Shown here: one piece after another, positions 46,131 through 55,597 of the stretch
Position numbering within the stretch: position 1 is the first letter of the stretch
How the letters are laid out: the number at the start of each line of letters is the position of its first letter
Assembly (NCBI RefSeq): GCF_003026285.1
Contig: NZ_PYOD01000002.1
Coordinates: 496,001-560,000 of the forward strand
Length of the DNA stretch: 64,000 bases
Source of the DNA: Photobacterium profundum
GTDB taxonomy: Bacteria; Pseudomonadota; Gammaproteobacteria; Enterobacterales; Vibrionaceae
Direction of reading: 5' to 3'
Notes under the pieces: model-generated
The model's input: the letters and a program-made list of their open reading frames with translations, nothing else
What the model was told of the DNA's origin: nothing
The model's database searches: none
Made by a program: the position numbers and the translations under genes

Positions 46131-48461
46131 TCAGACATTCAATTGCTCGCACAACACCGGGTTCAACTTATGCGACAACAAATGTTCAAACTCTTTCGCG
46201 GGTACAGGTTTGCTGTATAGATAACCTTGCCCATATTCACAGTTAATGAATCTCAGATAATCCGCATTCCATTGCTCTTCAATTCCTTCTGCCACCACTT
46301 TTAAATTGAGTGCTTTCGCCATCGCAATAATTGCATTTACAAGTTCACGGTCAGCATCATTAGCATGCATGTTTAGCAAAAATGTTCGATCTATTTTCAG
46401 CCTATTGAACGGGAATTTCTGTAAGTAGCTCAGCGATGAATAGCCAGTACCAAAATCGTCAATGGTAAGTTGTGCCCCCATGGATTGCAGTTTATGAAGT
46501 AATGTAACAACCTCTTCACTGTGATCAATCAATAAACTTTCTGTTACTTCAATATCTAATTTATCAACAGGTAAACCTGATCTGGCTAACCCATTACATA
46601 TTTGCTTAAAGAGTTTATCGCAGTACCTAAACTGAACGCTCGAAAAGTTAATTGATATTTGTAGTGGTGATATTTTTTGCCACTCTGCGGCTTGCATACA
46701 GGCTTTATTAATGGCTAACTCACCAAGCTGGTGTATTAGTCCATTTTTCTCGGCAAGAGGAATAAACTCTTCAGGCGAAACAAAGCCAAACTTTGCATCA
46801 TTCCAACGCATAAGTGCTTCAGCCCCAACAATCTGGTTGGATTCTAATTCAATAATAGGCTGATAGTAGAGTTCCAAGCTATCATTCGCAATCGCCTGCC
46901 GTAACCGTCCATCTAATTCTAATGTACGTTGCACATCCTTATTCATGTCTGTGCTATAGAAGCTAAATGCATTGCGGCCATCTTGCTTTACTCGATACAT
47001 AGCAGTATCGGCACTCGCGAGCAACTGTGGAGCATTATCGCCATCTTGAGGAAATACCGATAAGCCAATACTGGTAGATACGAAAAACTCCTGTTTTTGC
47101 CAAAAAAACGGTTTATTAAATAACGAGACAATCGTTGTCGCTAATAGTTTGGCTGAGTTCAAATCTTTCAGATCAGGAATAACTAATAAGAATTCATCAC
47201 CACCTAATCGCGCCAGAATATCAGAGTGACGCACAGATCCTAGCAACCTTGAAGTGCTTAATTTCAAGATTTGATCACCTGCTAAGTGTCCTAAGGTGTC
47301 ATTAATTTGTTTGAAATTATCAAGGTCAATATACATGACTAATACGTTCGTCTTATTTCTTTTCGCTCTGAATAACTCTTGTTCTAATCGTTCATTACCA
47401 TACTTTCGATTAGGTAAACCTGTTAATGCATCATGCGATGCTTGGTAAGCCAATTTTTCTTCAGATATTTTTCTTTTATCAATCTCTTCCGTTAAACGTA
47501 CATTTTTATCTGATAGAGCCCTATGTTGTTTATTACTTTCTTCAAATTTAGTCCTCAAAATAATATTAGCGCTATTAATTTTAAAGATATATAACAGTCC
47601 AAAAATAACTGGAAAGGAAAGAAATGAAAGACCTGCGATAAACCACCCTGAAGTAAAAATATCTTTTTCATTTACCGGCTCAAACCAACTCCTTAACTTA
47701 AACGGTGTATTTCTAATCTGCATTTCAAAATAAAGGTTATTGACTAACGTACTTGTACCTTCAGCTTCTTGGCTCGCTGTTAACGAATCCCAAATAAAAA
47801 TATTTCCACTATCCGCGACTAAATCCACCCGGCTTCGACTTTCAGCATATTCCTGCACGGTAAGCTGGTCGATGATAACTTGCTTATTAATATCAGCAAC
47901 CAATAAAGCAACCGCCTTCCCCCCATATTTAACAGGTTTGATCAATTGAATACTGATATCACCAGACTTTTTAACCGTACGGATCATCATGTCTGGGCTT
48001 TTCATATTTTTGTATTGAGTTATATCAAAAGAAATATCTTGATGTGGCGTGCTGTTTGAAATGATTGTTTCATCATAACCTACAAGCATCAAGCGTCGAT
48101 AAACTGGTTTTTGATTTATTGTAGCCGACTGTTTTAGTGCTATCAGATCTCTATCAAGATTGATCAAGCTCGCACCGAGACCGTATTTCATTGACATACC
48201 TGATGCTAAATTAGCGAAAAATGTCTGCATTTCTTTATCACTGGCGAGGTTTGTTATCTCATCATTCGTGACATAAAAGAAATACTCCAGCATGCTGGTA
48301 TAGCTTTGTACCTTGAGATTAAGCTCTCGGTGCTGAGACTCTTTTAGCCGTGTCTGACCAAGATTAGTGACAGCCAAAATCAACACCAAGTATGCTGCAA
48401 GCAATACCGCAGCAATAATGATTAAACGACTACTTGATAGTTTCTGCTTCCGTTTTTTCAT
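46131..48461 (-). CDS. Membrane GGDEF-EAL protein (c-di-GMP synthase/phosphodiesterase)
   Basis: 776 residues from ATG 48461, preceded by AAAAGGA. A membrane helix (residues ~11-33), a periplasmic sensor region of ~240 residues, a second helix (near 275-295) and a short coiled-coil lead to the GGDEF domain (DALTGLPNRK, RLGGDEFL) and then EAL (AEALMRWND, INFSSVQF, IDDFGTGYSS, KIDRTFL, VAEGIEE). Both active sites look intact, so activity could be bidirectional. Its gene starts 30 bp after that of a periplasmic binding protein, reminiscent of NspS-MbaA of V. cholerae, which suggests ligand sensing through that protein. Confidence 0.92.
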   Translation of the reverse strand: MKKRKQKLSSSRLIIIAAVLLAAYLVLILAVTNLGQTRLKESQHRELNLKVQSYTSMLEYFFYVTNDEITNLASDKEMQTFFANLASGMSMKYGLGASLINLDRDLIALKQSATINQKPVYRRLMLVGYDETIISNSTPHQDISFDITQYKNMKSPDMMIRTVKKSGDISIQLIKPVKYGGKAVALLVADINKQVIIDQLTVQEYAESRSRVDLVADSGNIFIWDSLTASQEAEGTSTLVNNLYFEMQIRNTPFKLRSWFEPVNEKDIFTSGWFIAGLSFLSFPVIFGLLYIFKINSANIILRTKFEESNKQHRALSDKNVRLTEEIDKRKISEEKLAYQASHDALTGLPNRKYGNERLEQELFRAKRNKTNVLVMYIDLDNFKQINDTLGHLAGDQILKLSTSRLLGSVRHSDILARLGGDEFLLVIPDLKDLNSAKLLATTIVSLFNKPFFWQKQEFFVSTSIGLSVFPQDGDNAPQLLASADTAMYRVKQDGRNAFSFYSTDMNKDVQRTLELDGRLRQAIANDSLELYYQPIIELESNQIVGAEALMRWNDAKFGFVSPEEFIPLAEKNGLIHQLGELAINKACMQAAEWQKISPLQISINFSSVQFRYCDKLFKQICNGLARSGLPVDKLDIEVTESLLIDHSEEVVTLLHKLQSMGAQLTIDDFGTGYSSLSYLQKFPFNRLKIDRTFLLNMHANDADRELVNAIIAMAKALNLKVVAEGIEEQWNADYLRFINCEYGQGYLYSKPVPAKEFEHLLSHKLNPVLCEQLNV

Positions 48462-48490
48462 AAATCCTTTTATTACTATCTTTATCAATT

Positions 48491-49411
48491 CTACTGATTA
48501 CTTTTCTTAAAGTAATCACCATAGAAATAAAATACCGACGGATAATATTTTTCAACCAACTTTTGGTAAGTCCCATCTTCTTTAATCGTAGCCAAATATT
48601 GATTAAATGCCTTACGAAGTTCTGGAGAACTCTTTCTAAATGCCACTGCCATTCTTTGATCTTGTGAAATAGGGCCTATCACCTTTATTTCTCCAGGCCA
48701 TTTTTCAAGTGCAATTAAGGTGTCAGCAACATCAAGCAACGTACTTTCAGCATCCTTGTTGAGGATTGCAGGTACCATCTCATTTAATTTTCGGCTACGC
48801 TCTGGCTCTATGATATTTGCCCCTGTTTCATAGAGGTTGTATAAGTTAGGGTCTAAACAAGATTGCTCCATCGTCAGTACATCTCTTCCCTTAATAAGTT
48901 TTTTTACTTTTTCTATATCTTTGTCAATCGAGCCAGTTGGTTGAATAGGTTCCAAATCAGAGTCGGCACGCGCGACCAGCCAAACAGCAGAAGGAAAATA
49001 ATCGTCAGAAAAATCAGCAAGTTCAGCTCGCCAATCCAAAATTGTCACACCATTGGCGATAATATCGCCTTCAATTAGGCTTTTTTTGCCTAATACAATT
49101 TGGTCATTTTTAAATTGAGCATTTTGACCGATTAATTTACCTATAACGTTATTCCACTCTGCCGGAACATATTGATACTCAACCCCTATAGACTCAGAAA
49201 AACCTTTTACAATATCGACATCCAAGCCGCTTAGTAATTGAAAATCATCTCTATTAATATAAGAGATAAAGTTTGCGTAAGGTACACCAATATGGCGTAA
49301 GACACCTTTCTCTTTAATTTCGTTTAGATCAGTTGCCAAGGCATTTTGGCTGAAAATGATCGCAACAAACACAATATGGCTTATCGTTTTTCTTAGTTTA
49401 TTTACAGTCAT
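48491..49411 (-). CDS. Periplasmic family 3 solute-binding protein, probable sensor subunit
   Basis: 306 residues from ATG 49411 with a signal peptide (KTISHIVFVAIIFSQNALA). The type II binding fold of amino-acid-binding proteins is seen: LNEIKEKGVLRHIGVPYANF, GLDVDIVKGFSESIGVEYQYV, later VAFRKSSPELRKAFNQYLATI and DGTYQKLVEKYYP. No permease or ATPase gene is nearby, so transport is unlikely. Position between a Tat-exported PLP enzyme and a GGDEF-EAL membrane protein implies it is a ligand receptor for signalling. The ligand is unknown. Confidence 0.85.
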   Translation of the reverse strand: MTVNKLRKTISHIVFVAIIFSQNALATDLNEIKEKGVLRHIGVPYANFISYINRDDFQLLSGLDVDIVKGFSESIGVEYQYVPAEWNNVIGKLIGQNAQFKNDQIVLGKKSLIEGDIIANGVTILDWRAELADFSDDYFPSAVWLVARADSDLEPIQPTGSIDKDIEKVKKLIKGRDVLTMEQSCLDPNLYNLYETGANIIEPERSRKLNEMVPAILNKDAESTLLDVADTLIALEKWPGEIKVIGPISQDQRMAVAFRKSSPELRKAFNQYLATIKEDGTYQKLVEKYYPSVFYFYGDYFKKSNQ

Positions 49412-49471
49412 CAACACACTCGATACATATTCTCTGTCATCAAGAAAACGCTGTTATAGAGCGCTCAAACA

Positions 49472-50875
49472 TCAACTCATATATTCATACAATTCCTGGA
49501 TTGCATTGACTAACCCTTTCACATCCTCTTCATCATGAAAAAGGTGTGTAGAAATTCTTAGTGCATGTGTTTCAACGGTATCATCTTTATATAATCTAAA
49601 ATCAGTCGTACGAATAATATAACCGTAGTCATTACGTAACCGATCCCTAAATTCTGTAAGCAACTCACTGCTTTCAAATCCAAAAGGATTAAATGTAGTA
49701 AGACCACTCATTAACCCTTTCACGTTCGGTGAGAAGAATTTCGCGTTTGGTAAAGCTTCGGCTAATAACGATTTACACAACGCGCCTAAATGTAATACGC
49801 GATCTTCAATTCGATGCCTACCTATCTCATCCCACATTTTGCAGCTATCTGCCAGTGCTTGTTTAGCAGGGTAATTATCATTACCGATATACTGCATTTG
49901 CAATTGAGTACCAAGATACCCTGCATGAGACAACGAAGAGTTAATAAGCCAAAGTGGGTTAACACGATCATTCCAATATTCATCTAAGCGTGTTGCATTA
50001 TCACGAACATATAAAATACCAGTAGCACCAGGTCCACATTGCCATTTATGACCTGAACCAGCATAGAAATCACAATCAATATCATGGAAATCTAAATCAA
50101 ACATACCCACAGTATGCGCACCATCAACAAGAGTGGGCACTGCATATTGATTTGCCAATGCACAAATACGCTTTGCAGGTAATGTTGTACCGGTTTTGTA
50201 TGTGATATGAGAAAATACGATCAGGCGAACATTATCATTATCATTAAGAGCATCAGCAAATGCCTTAACATAATGATCTTCAGACACGGGTTCTGAGCCG
50301 GTATAGACAGGAAGTTGTACTTCAACAATATTGACGCCAAAACGTTGTTTAATAATATTCATTGGAGATGTAGCAGCAACATGCTCATGATGAGTAGTAA
50401 GAATAACGTCGCCTTCTTCAAAATGAAGACCGTTAATTATAGAGCACATACCGTCAGTAGTATTACGGCTCAGTATTATCTCATGAGGATCTGCCCCAAA
50501 ACCCGATGCAATATCACTCACCATATCTGAAACATATGGCCAAGAACCAAATTTTCCGTCCATGTCCCATGGATATTTCGCAACCGTTTTATTATTATCA
50601 TTAAATTCAGCAAGTACATGCTTTGGCATAGAACCTGTCGTACCAACGTTCATGTATGTTGTTCTTTTATCAAGAACAAATTGTTTTTGTACTTTCTGCC
50701 AAAACTTCTTGTCGTTTTTACTCTGACTAACCGCCTGCCAATCGGTCTGTAAAGTGGATGCATTAACCGTATTTGCAAACATTGAAGTACTGAGCCCTGC
50801 GACAGCAACACTTGCCGTTCCTTTAATAAACTGACGGCGGTTTACGTTTTTGAGTTCTTTGTCCGTGTTACTCAT
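49472..50875 (-). CDS. Tat-exported class V aminotransferase-like PLP enzyme
   Basis: 467 residues. The N-terminus NVNRRQFIKGTASVAVAG is a twin-arginine signal (RRQFIKG) followed by a hydrophobic stretch and SMFANTVNAS, so the folded enzyme with its cofactor should reach the periplasm. Fold-type I features: LSRNTTDGMCSIINGL, THHEHVAATSP, LVDGAHTVGMFDLD and the PLP lysine in GSGHKWQCGPG. It resembles isopenicillin N epimerase/cysteine desulfurase-like proteins. AGGG precedes the ATG. First gene of a three-gene set with the binding protein (60 bp) and GGDEF-EAL gene. Reaction unknown. Confidence 0.88.
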   Translation of the reverse strand: MSNTDKELKNVNRRQFIKGTASVAVAGLSTSMFANTVNASTLQTDWQAVSQSKNDKKFWQKVQKQFVLDKRTTYMNVGTTGSMPKHVLAEFNDNNKTVAKYPWDMDGKFGSWPYVSDMVSDIASGFGADPHEIILSRNTTDGMCSIINGLHFEEGDVILTTHHEHVAATSPMNIIKQRFGVNIVEVQLPVYTGSEPVSEDHYVKAFADALNDNDNVRLIVFSHITYKTGTTLPAKRICALANQYAVPTLVDGAHTVGMFDLDFHDIDCDFYAGSGHKWQCGPGATGILYVRDNATRLDEYWNDRVNPLWLINSSLSHAGYLGTQLQMQYIGNDNYPAKQALADSCKMWDEIGRHRIEDRVLHLGALCKSLLAEALPNAKFFSPNVKGLMSGLTTFNPFGFESSELLTEFRDRLRNDYGYIIRTTDFRLYKDDTVETHALRISTHLFHDEEDVKGLVNAIQELYEYMS

Positions 50876-51132
50876 TTACTTTCATCCCTGTAAATAACGT
50901 TATTATAAAAGTCATTAATAACGATACTAGTAAACGAAATCCATCGTTACAACTGGAAGCATTCGCTTTTAAATGAATTTTTTTTGCTTATTTATGAAGG
51001 AATGATCTTCATCTCAACTATTGTTTAATAAACCTATTAATTAATTCAGAATCATTAATCAGAGAGATGTGCCAAATATTGTGATGTTAGTTCAGGGATT
51101 GTGCGAAAATTGAATTAATAAACAATTAAACA

Positions 51133-52176
51133 TTAACTATCGTGTTTGGATTTATTACAACTATCCAATAAAAAAGAAATGAATATCATGTATATTCCCG
51201 CTAAAAATATCTGAGTAATTCGAGTATAAAAACCAACATCAATTTCTTTGGATTCACTCGACAGTGCCGTTCCCAACACCACTAACAATGCTGTTAAAGC
51301 ACCACTCCAGATAGGCGATTTAAATGGGTTACTGTAGATTTTATTCGCAAATATACACGTAAATAACGCAATTAGTGCCACCAAAAATGGAAACCAAGGT
51401 ACTGTTACTAAAAGCTCATAGGCAATAACCGCTAATATGCCACCAATACTGTTAGTCAGTAACAAGAAAGCACTGAGTTTCACACTTTTTTGTCCTGTTA
51501 TTTGCAGCGACAATATACCAATAAAGGCGAGTGTGAGCAGTGCACCGTTTATCTGAAAATAATAAAAGAAAGCAATAACGGGAAAACTGATCATCAACGC
51601 ACGTAATGCCTCTTTCGTGCGTTGGGAAGATGAGGGTAATACGGGCTTAAGTTTAGCTTTTACTGATTGTGGCGCTTTATCGGGAAATAAACAGTGCATC
51701 AAAACAAACATGACGACGGCCCCAACCCCCGAAATCATCAACGCTTTCCCTAGAAATAAAGACGCAGCAGGGTTAATAATGCCCATATAAGGAATGAGTA
51801 AGGCTGAAATAATAAGAATAGTGGCAAATAAATTCCATTCAGGATCCATGAATAAATAATATGCCCCAAACATTAATAGCCCAACGAGTAACAACAGCAC
51901 TAATGGGTAATGGGTCACGCCATTACTAATGCTTAAACCAATTAATACTGTTACGACCATGGCCAAAAACAATTCATCAAAGATCTGGCGAGTTAATACA
52001 GGCTTATCAACTAAAAATTTTGCCAAGAAAACGGGCATGACAAAAGACAATCCCCAATTTATGCCATAAGCAAGTGCTGCGGCAACGGTGACTCCCAACA
52101 CAAAACGGGTAATACGGCGATCAACCGAAGGTTGTATTGCATTAACACTCACTAAAGACATCGAATTATCGGACAT
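51133..52176 (-). CDS. DUF2955 membrane protein, putative efflux partner
   Basis: 347 residues with about ten membrane segments in two blocks separated by a basic loop (residues ~175-190, VKAKLKPVLPSSSQRTKE). The arrangement resembles FUSC/aromatic acid exporter-type proteins and the DUF2955 family. It overlaps by 11 bases with the upstream HlyD-like adaptor gene, so the two are translated together and probably form a two-part efflux system. Substrate unknown. Confidence 0.75.
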   Translation of the reverse strand: MSDNSMSLVSVNAIQPSVDRRITRFVLGVTVAAALAYGINWGLSFVMPVFLAKFLVDKPVLTRQIFDELFLAMVVTVLIGLSISNGVTHYPLVLLLLVGLLMFGAYYLFMDPEWNLFATILIISALLIPYMGIINPAASLFLGKALMISGVGAVVMFVLMHCLFPDKAPQSVKAKLKPVLPSSSQRTKEALRALMISFPVIAFFYYFQINGALLTLAFIGILSLQITGQKSVKLSAFLLLTNSIGGILAVIAYELLVTVPWFPFLVALIALFTCIFANKIYSNPFKSPIWSGALTALLVVLGTALSSESKEIDVGFYTRITQIFLAGIYMIFISFLLDSCNKSKHDS

Positions 52177-53320
52177 ACGACATCCAACTTAATAGTCGAA
52201 TCCACACACGGCCAAATATGTTCATAGTGGATTGTTCTTTGGTATACACCATCACATCAGCTTGTCCGCCTACACGTAATAGCCCCTTAGCAGACTCATT
52301 ATCAAAACGGATCATCACTGGAAAACGCTGAGTTTGACGCAACCAACCCGTTTGAGCCCCAACAGAGGCAAGCTGACCGGCCTGACTGCTTTCTCCCCAA
52401 TTAACTCCATAATCGATGCTAATAACTTGTCCTTTAAACACATCACCAGGTGCATAGTCTAAGGCAACCTCAACGTTATTACCGGCTTGCACATTACCTA
52501 AACTGTTTTCACGAAAATACGCTTCTAACCAAATATCTTCACCAGACACAAATGTTAATAATGGTTGCCCTTCTCGCGCATAATACCCTTCATCTAAGCG
52601 AAAATTAGACACACCACCAAATGCAGGTGCACGAACGACTGTACGCTCTACATTTAACTGCGCTTTTTGTAATGCTAATAATGCCGACTGTATATCGATA
52701 TTATCGCTACCAGTTTGTCCTAACTGCTCTTTGGCTTGCTCTAAATTCGCTGAAGCCGATGCAACTTGCGCTTTAGCACTCGCCAGACTAGCTCGGGTTT
52801 TATCCGCATCCGCTTTAGTAACAATGCCTTTATCAACCATAGCCAAAACCCGCGATGCTTGGCTTCTCACATTTTCTTGATGGGCAAGTGCATCTGATAA
52901 TTTAGCTTGAGCAACCGCAACTGAAGCCGTTTGCACACCAATCTGTTTTCCAGCTCGCTTTAAGCCTTGTTCTGCTTCTTTTAGCGCAATTTCATAATTA
53001 CTCGGATCAATACGAATAAGTGCATCGCCAGCTTCTACAACATCATTGGGCTTAACTAATACATCAATAATTGAACCAGAGACTAATGGCGTAACAGGAA
53101 TCACATGGCTGCGTACTCGCGCCATATCAGTATTAGGAATAAAGCGATCGGCGACTAAATAGAAAACAAATAGCCCAATACACAGGCATAAAACACTCTG
53201 CGTAATAGCTTGAATACTGACTTGTTTTTTAGAGGGCAGAGAACTAGATGCTAAAGGCTGCTCAGTTAACTGTGGGGCTTGTGGCTTTTCAGAATGAGAC
53301 GATTGTTTATTTTGGTTCAT
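52166..53320 (-). CDS. HlyD/EmrA-type membrane fusion protein
   Basis: 384 residues: a ~40-residue cytosolic tail, one membrane helix (AITQSVLCLCIGLFVFYLV), a biotinyl-lipoyl half (VIPVTPLVSGSIIDVLVKPND), an alpha-hairpin rich in Ala/Gln (residues ~130-220), the second lipoyl half (VVRAPAFGGVSNF) and a beta-barrel. This is the periplasmic adaptor of an efflux system, here coupled to the DUF2955 protein. No outer membrane factor gene is adjacent, so TolC may be shared. Confidence 0.88.
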   Translation of the reverse strand: MNQNKQSSHSEKPQAPQLTEQPLASSSLPSKKQVSIQAITQSVLCLCIGLFVFYLVADRFIPNTDMARVRSHVIPVTPLVSGSIIDVLVKPNDVVEAGDALIRIDPSNYEIALKEAEQGLKRAGKQIGVQTASVAVAQAKLSDALAHQENVRSQASRVLAMVDKGIVTKADADKTRASLASAKAQVASASANLEQAKEQLGQTGSDNIDIQSALLALQKAQLNVERTVVRAPAFGGVSNFRLDEGYYAREGQPLLTFVSGEDIWLEAYFRENSLGNVQAGNNVEVALDYAPGDVFKGQVISIDYGVNWGESSQAGQLASVGAQTGWLRQTQRFPVMIRFDNESAKGLLRVGGQADVMVYTKEQSTMNIFGRVWIRLLSWMSYVR

Positions 53321-53581
53321 GTCTATCCTCTTCGATTATTCTCGTAGTAAACAAAACAGAATTTTGATCTACGTATGCAACGTAATAAATCGAACTAATG
53401 ATTGAAATCATTCTAATACTAATCGTCTTCTCTCTTCATTTGTTACCATTTAACGCCACCAAAGACATTTAGGAACAACAGCAAGTCTTGGCGCTAAATG
53501 ATCAAAAATACCCCCCTCAATTCGTAAACTTAATCTCGTTCAACAAGCACAAACCATAATAGTCAGAGCGAGGAGATATTA

Positions 53582-53896
53582 ATGAAAAGTATGTGGAATA
53601 AAGTAAAGCAGTTTCTTCTAACACCTTACGGTAAGGCATATCTCGTGCTAATTACGCTCACCAAGCTCTACCTTGTCTATAAATGGGCGCTAACCTATGT
53701 GAAAGAATTTGGTGGAGAAGCATTCAACATCGTAGGGGCATCGATTCAATCTGGTGAATATTTTAGTGCTACAATATTTACAGTGATATGCGCTTACTTC
53801 ACCATAAAAGCGATTATTAATATTTTTAAACCATCCCAAAAATCAGAGGCAACACCTCTTATAAAGAAAGCTGACATAGAGCATGTACAATCATAA
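53582..53896 (+). CDS. Small membrane protein, unknown function
   Basis: 104 residues with two membrane helices (about residues 17-38 and 60-82) and charged ends. No recognised family. A GAGGAGAT ribosome site lies close before the ATG, supporting the start. It is divergent from the efflux pair and 139 bp before the AraC gene, with a small hairpin (GCTGC/GCAGC near 53920) and T stretches after it, so it is probably monocistronic. Confidence 0.65.
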   Translation: MKSMWNKVKQFLLTPYGKAYLVLITLTKLYLVYKWALTYVKEFGGEAFNIVGASIQSGEYFSATIFTVICAYFTIKAIINIFKPSQKSEATPLIKKADIEHVQS

Positions 53897-54035
53897 CCAA
53901 GCAACATTATTCCTGCTGCATGGAAGCAGCCGTTACCTTTTCCTTTTTTCTGAAGATAATCCCATCATTTTATTATTAACAAAACCTGTATAATAGAACT
54001 CATACCAATGACGGTGATAAGGATATTTCTCTATT

Positions 54036-55043
54036 ATGGCAGCCAACCAACTCACACCTCTAATCAAAACCGTGCATGCCGCCACATTGGTTGAATTGCT
54101 GACGCATTTTGAAAAAGATATTTACCCATTGCTCAAGACTGCGGGATTACCTGAGGATATATTGCGTTCGAAAAGTGAATTTATGCCAGAAGAGCCCATT
54201 AAACACTTACTGGCGCTAATGGCAGAAAAAGCGGATCCAGAACATTATGGTAATTTATTACGCATAGTCATTCGGGAGTATTTCATCCCAAAATTATTGC
54301 ACCATATCCATGCTCCAAAAAATCTTGAAGAGGCTTTTAATTCTCTTGCAACGGCCATTATTCACGATTCACCGTCAGCAAAAATCTCTATCGAGCATTT
54401 TAAAGGAACACCTTGGTTTTGCCGCTATAAAACGAAAGAAGATACCAAGGGATTTTTTTGGGCTGAAGTATTTGCGATATTATTTACCATCGAATTTATC
54501 AACGTTATGGCAAAGACTCACTGGTTACCCACCTCGGTTGCCGTTCAGTCTTCAAACATCGAACCTATGCTTGAGATATTTAAAGGGCAATCTATTCAGT
54601 TTGTTTCAGATCGCAATGTAACTGCCATTGAGCTATCAGATTCTATTCTTAATACTCCCGTTATACTGCCTGCAAGCTTTAAAGAAAAAAAAGCCTCTAG
54701 CGCCCCAAAAAAACGAACATATATAGAAACCGTCTATCTTGCATTAACCCCCTATCTTGGCCAGCCATCAATGAATGTCAATGAAGCAGCTAAAGTATTG
54801 AATACCTCAGCGCGTACATTGCAACGCCGCTTGGCTAAAGAAAATACCACGTTCAAGATAATACGAGAGAACATCATGCTAGCTACATCTTGTCGACTAA
54901 TGGAAGATGCTCGTTACTCCCTTACCGATATTTCAGCCAAGTTAGGTTATGCTGATATTGCTCATTTCTCGCGAGCTTTTAAAAAATTAACCGGATTCCC
55001 TCCGAAGGATTATCGAAATCGCTTTTTAGATAGATCTACATAA
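54036..55043 (+). CDS. AraC-family regulator
   Basis: 335 residues. The last ~100 residues hold two helix-turn-helix units: NVNEAAKVLNTSARTLQRRL and LTDISAKLGYADIAHFSRAFKK, ending GFPPKDYRNRF, diagnostic of AraC/XylS. The N-terminal ~220 residues resemble the arabinose-binding-type domain of OruR/ArgR-like regulators (LLALMAEKADPEHYGNLL). It could regulate the efflux pair or another locus. A ribosome site AAGGA lies upstream. Confidence 0.9.
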   Translation: MAANQLTPLIKTVHAATLVELLTHFEKDIYPLLKTAGLPEDILRSKSEFMPEEPIKHLLALMAEKADPEHYGNLLRIVIREYFIPKLLHHIHAPKNLEEAFNSLATAIIHDSPSAKISIEHFKGTPWFCRYKTKEDTKGFFWAEVFAILFTIEFINVMAKTHWLPTSVAVQSSNIEPMLEIFKGQSIQFVSDRNVTAIELSDSILNTPVILPASFKEKKASSAPKKRTYIETVYLALTPYLGQPSMNVNEAAKVLNTSARTLQRRLAKENTTFKIIRENIMLATSCRLMEDARYSLTDISAKLGYADIAHFSRAFKKLTGFPPKDYRNRFLDRST

Positions 55044-55241
55044 TGAAAGCTCTCACCTTTAAATTAAGCCAGATACCTAATCTGGCCACATATTTTCTAA
55101 TCTCTTAATGCCCTTACCTATTTGCTGTACCCCACCATCTACAATGACTTGTGCAATCACATAGTAAAGTAACGTGCAAATATCAAAATCAGATTGAATG
55201 ACATTATATTTACTTCTCATACTACTAACTAAAAAGAAGAT

Positions 55242-55517
55242 TTAACTAAAATATATCTTGTTCTTATTTGAAAAGAACTGATTAGATTTTTTACTTATCT
55301 CGAAGTATCTAATCAAATCTTCTTCATAAACATAACGGTTTGGACTTACCTTTAACGAATACTCTTTATTAATACCATGAACGTTATACTTCTTTGCAAT
55401 TAACGTTCTTCTATCAATCACCCACGAATGTGGCTCTTTATTTCTTGCTATTTTAGAAGGGTAGTAAAAATGTGCTGTAGCAACAATTGATGGTTCATGT
55501 GTTATAAGTGGCCGCAT
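55242..55517 (-). CDS. Hypothetical protein, 91 residues
   Basis: Start at ATG 55517 is preceded by AGGGG at four bases, an excellent ribosome site; an upstream TTG at 55571 lies inside the sulP terminator and is unlikely. The product is basic and polar (HSWVIDRRTLIAKKYNVHG, then a Lys/Asn-rich end) without membrane segments. I recognise no family. It is downstream of the sulP terminator and may be transcribed by readthrough or its own promoter. Base composition is more AT-rich than its neighbours, so it may be acquired. Confidence 0.45.
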   Translation of the reverse strand: MRPLITHEPSIVATAHFYYPSKIARNKEPHSWVIDRRTLIAKKYNVHGINKEYSLKVSPNRYVYEEDLIRYFEISKKSNQFFSNKNKIYFS

Positions 55518-55560
55518 AGAACCCCTAGTTATATTTTTAACATTATTAAATAAAGCATTA

Positions 55561-55587
55561 AAAGCATCCAATAAAGGATGCTTTTTT
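55561..55587 (-). terminator. Terminator after sulP gene
   Basis: Stem AAAGCATCC (55561-55569) with GGATGCTTT (55576-55584) and six-base loop. T-rich on both sides, so it may work in both directions; on minus it lies 11 bp after the sulP stop. Confidence 0.7.
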
Positions 55588-55597
55588 AATGGTATAT

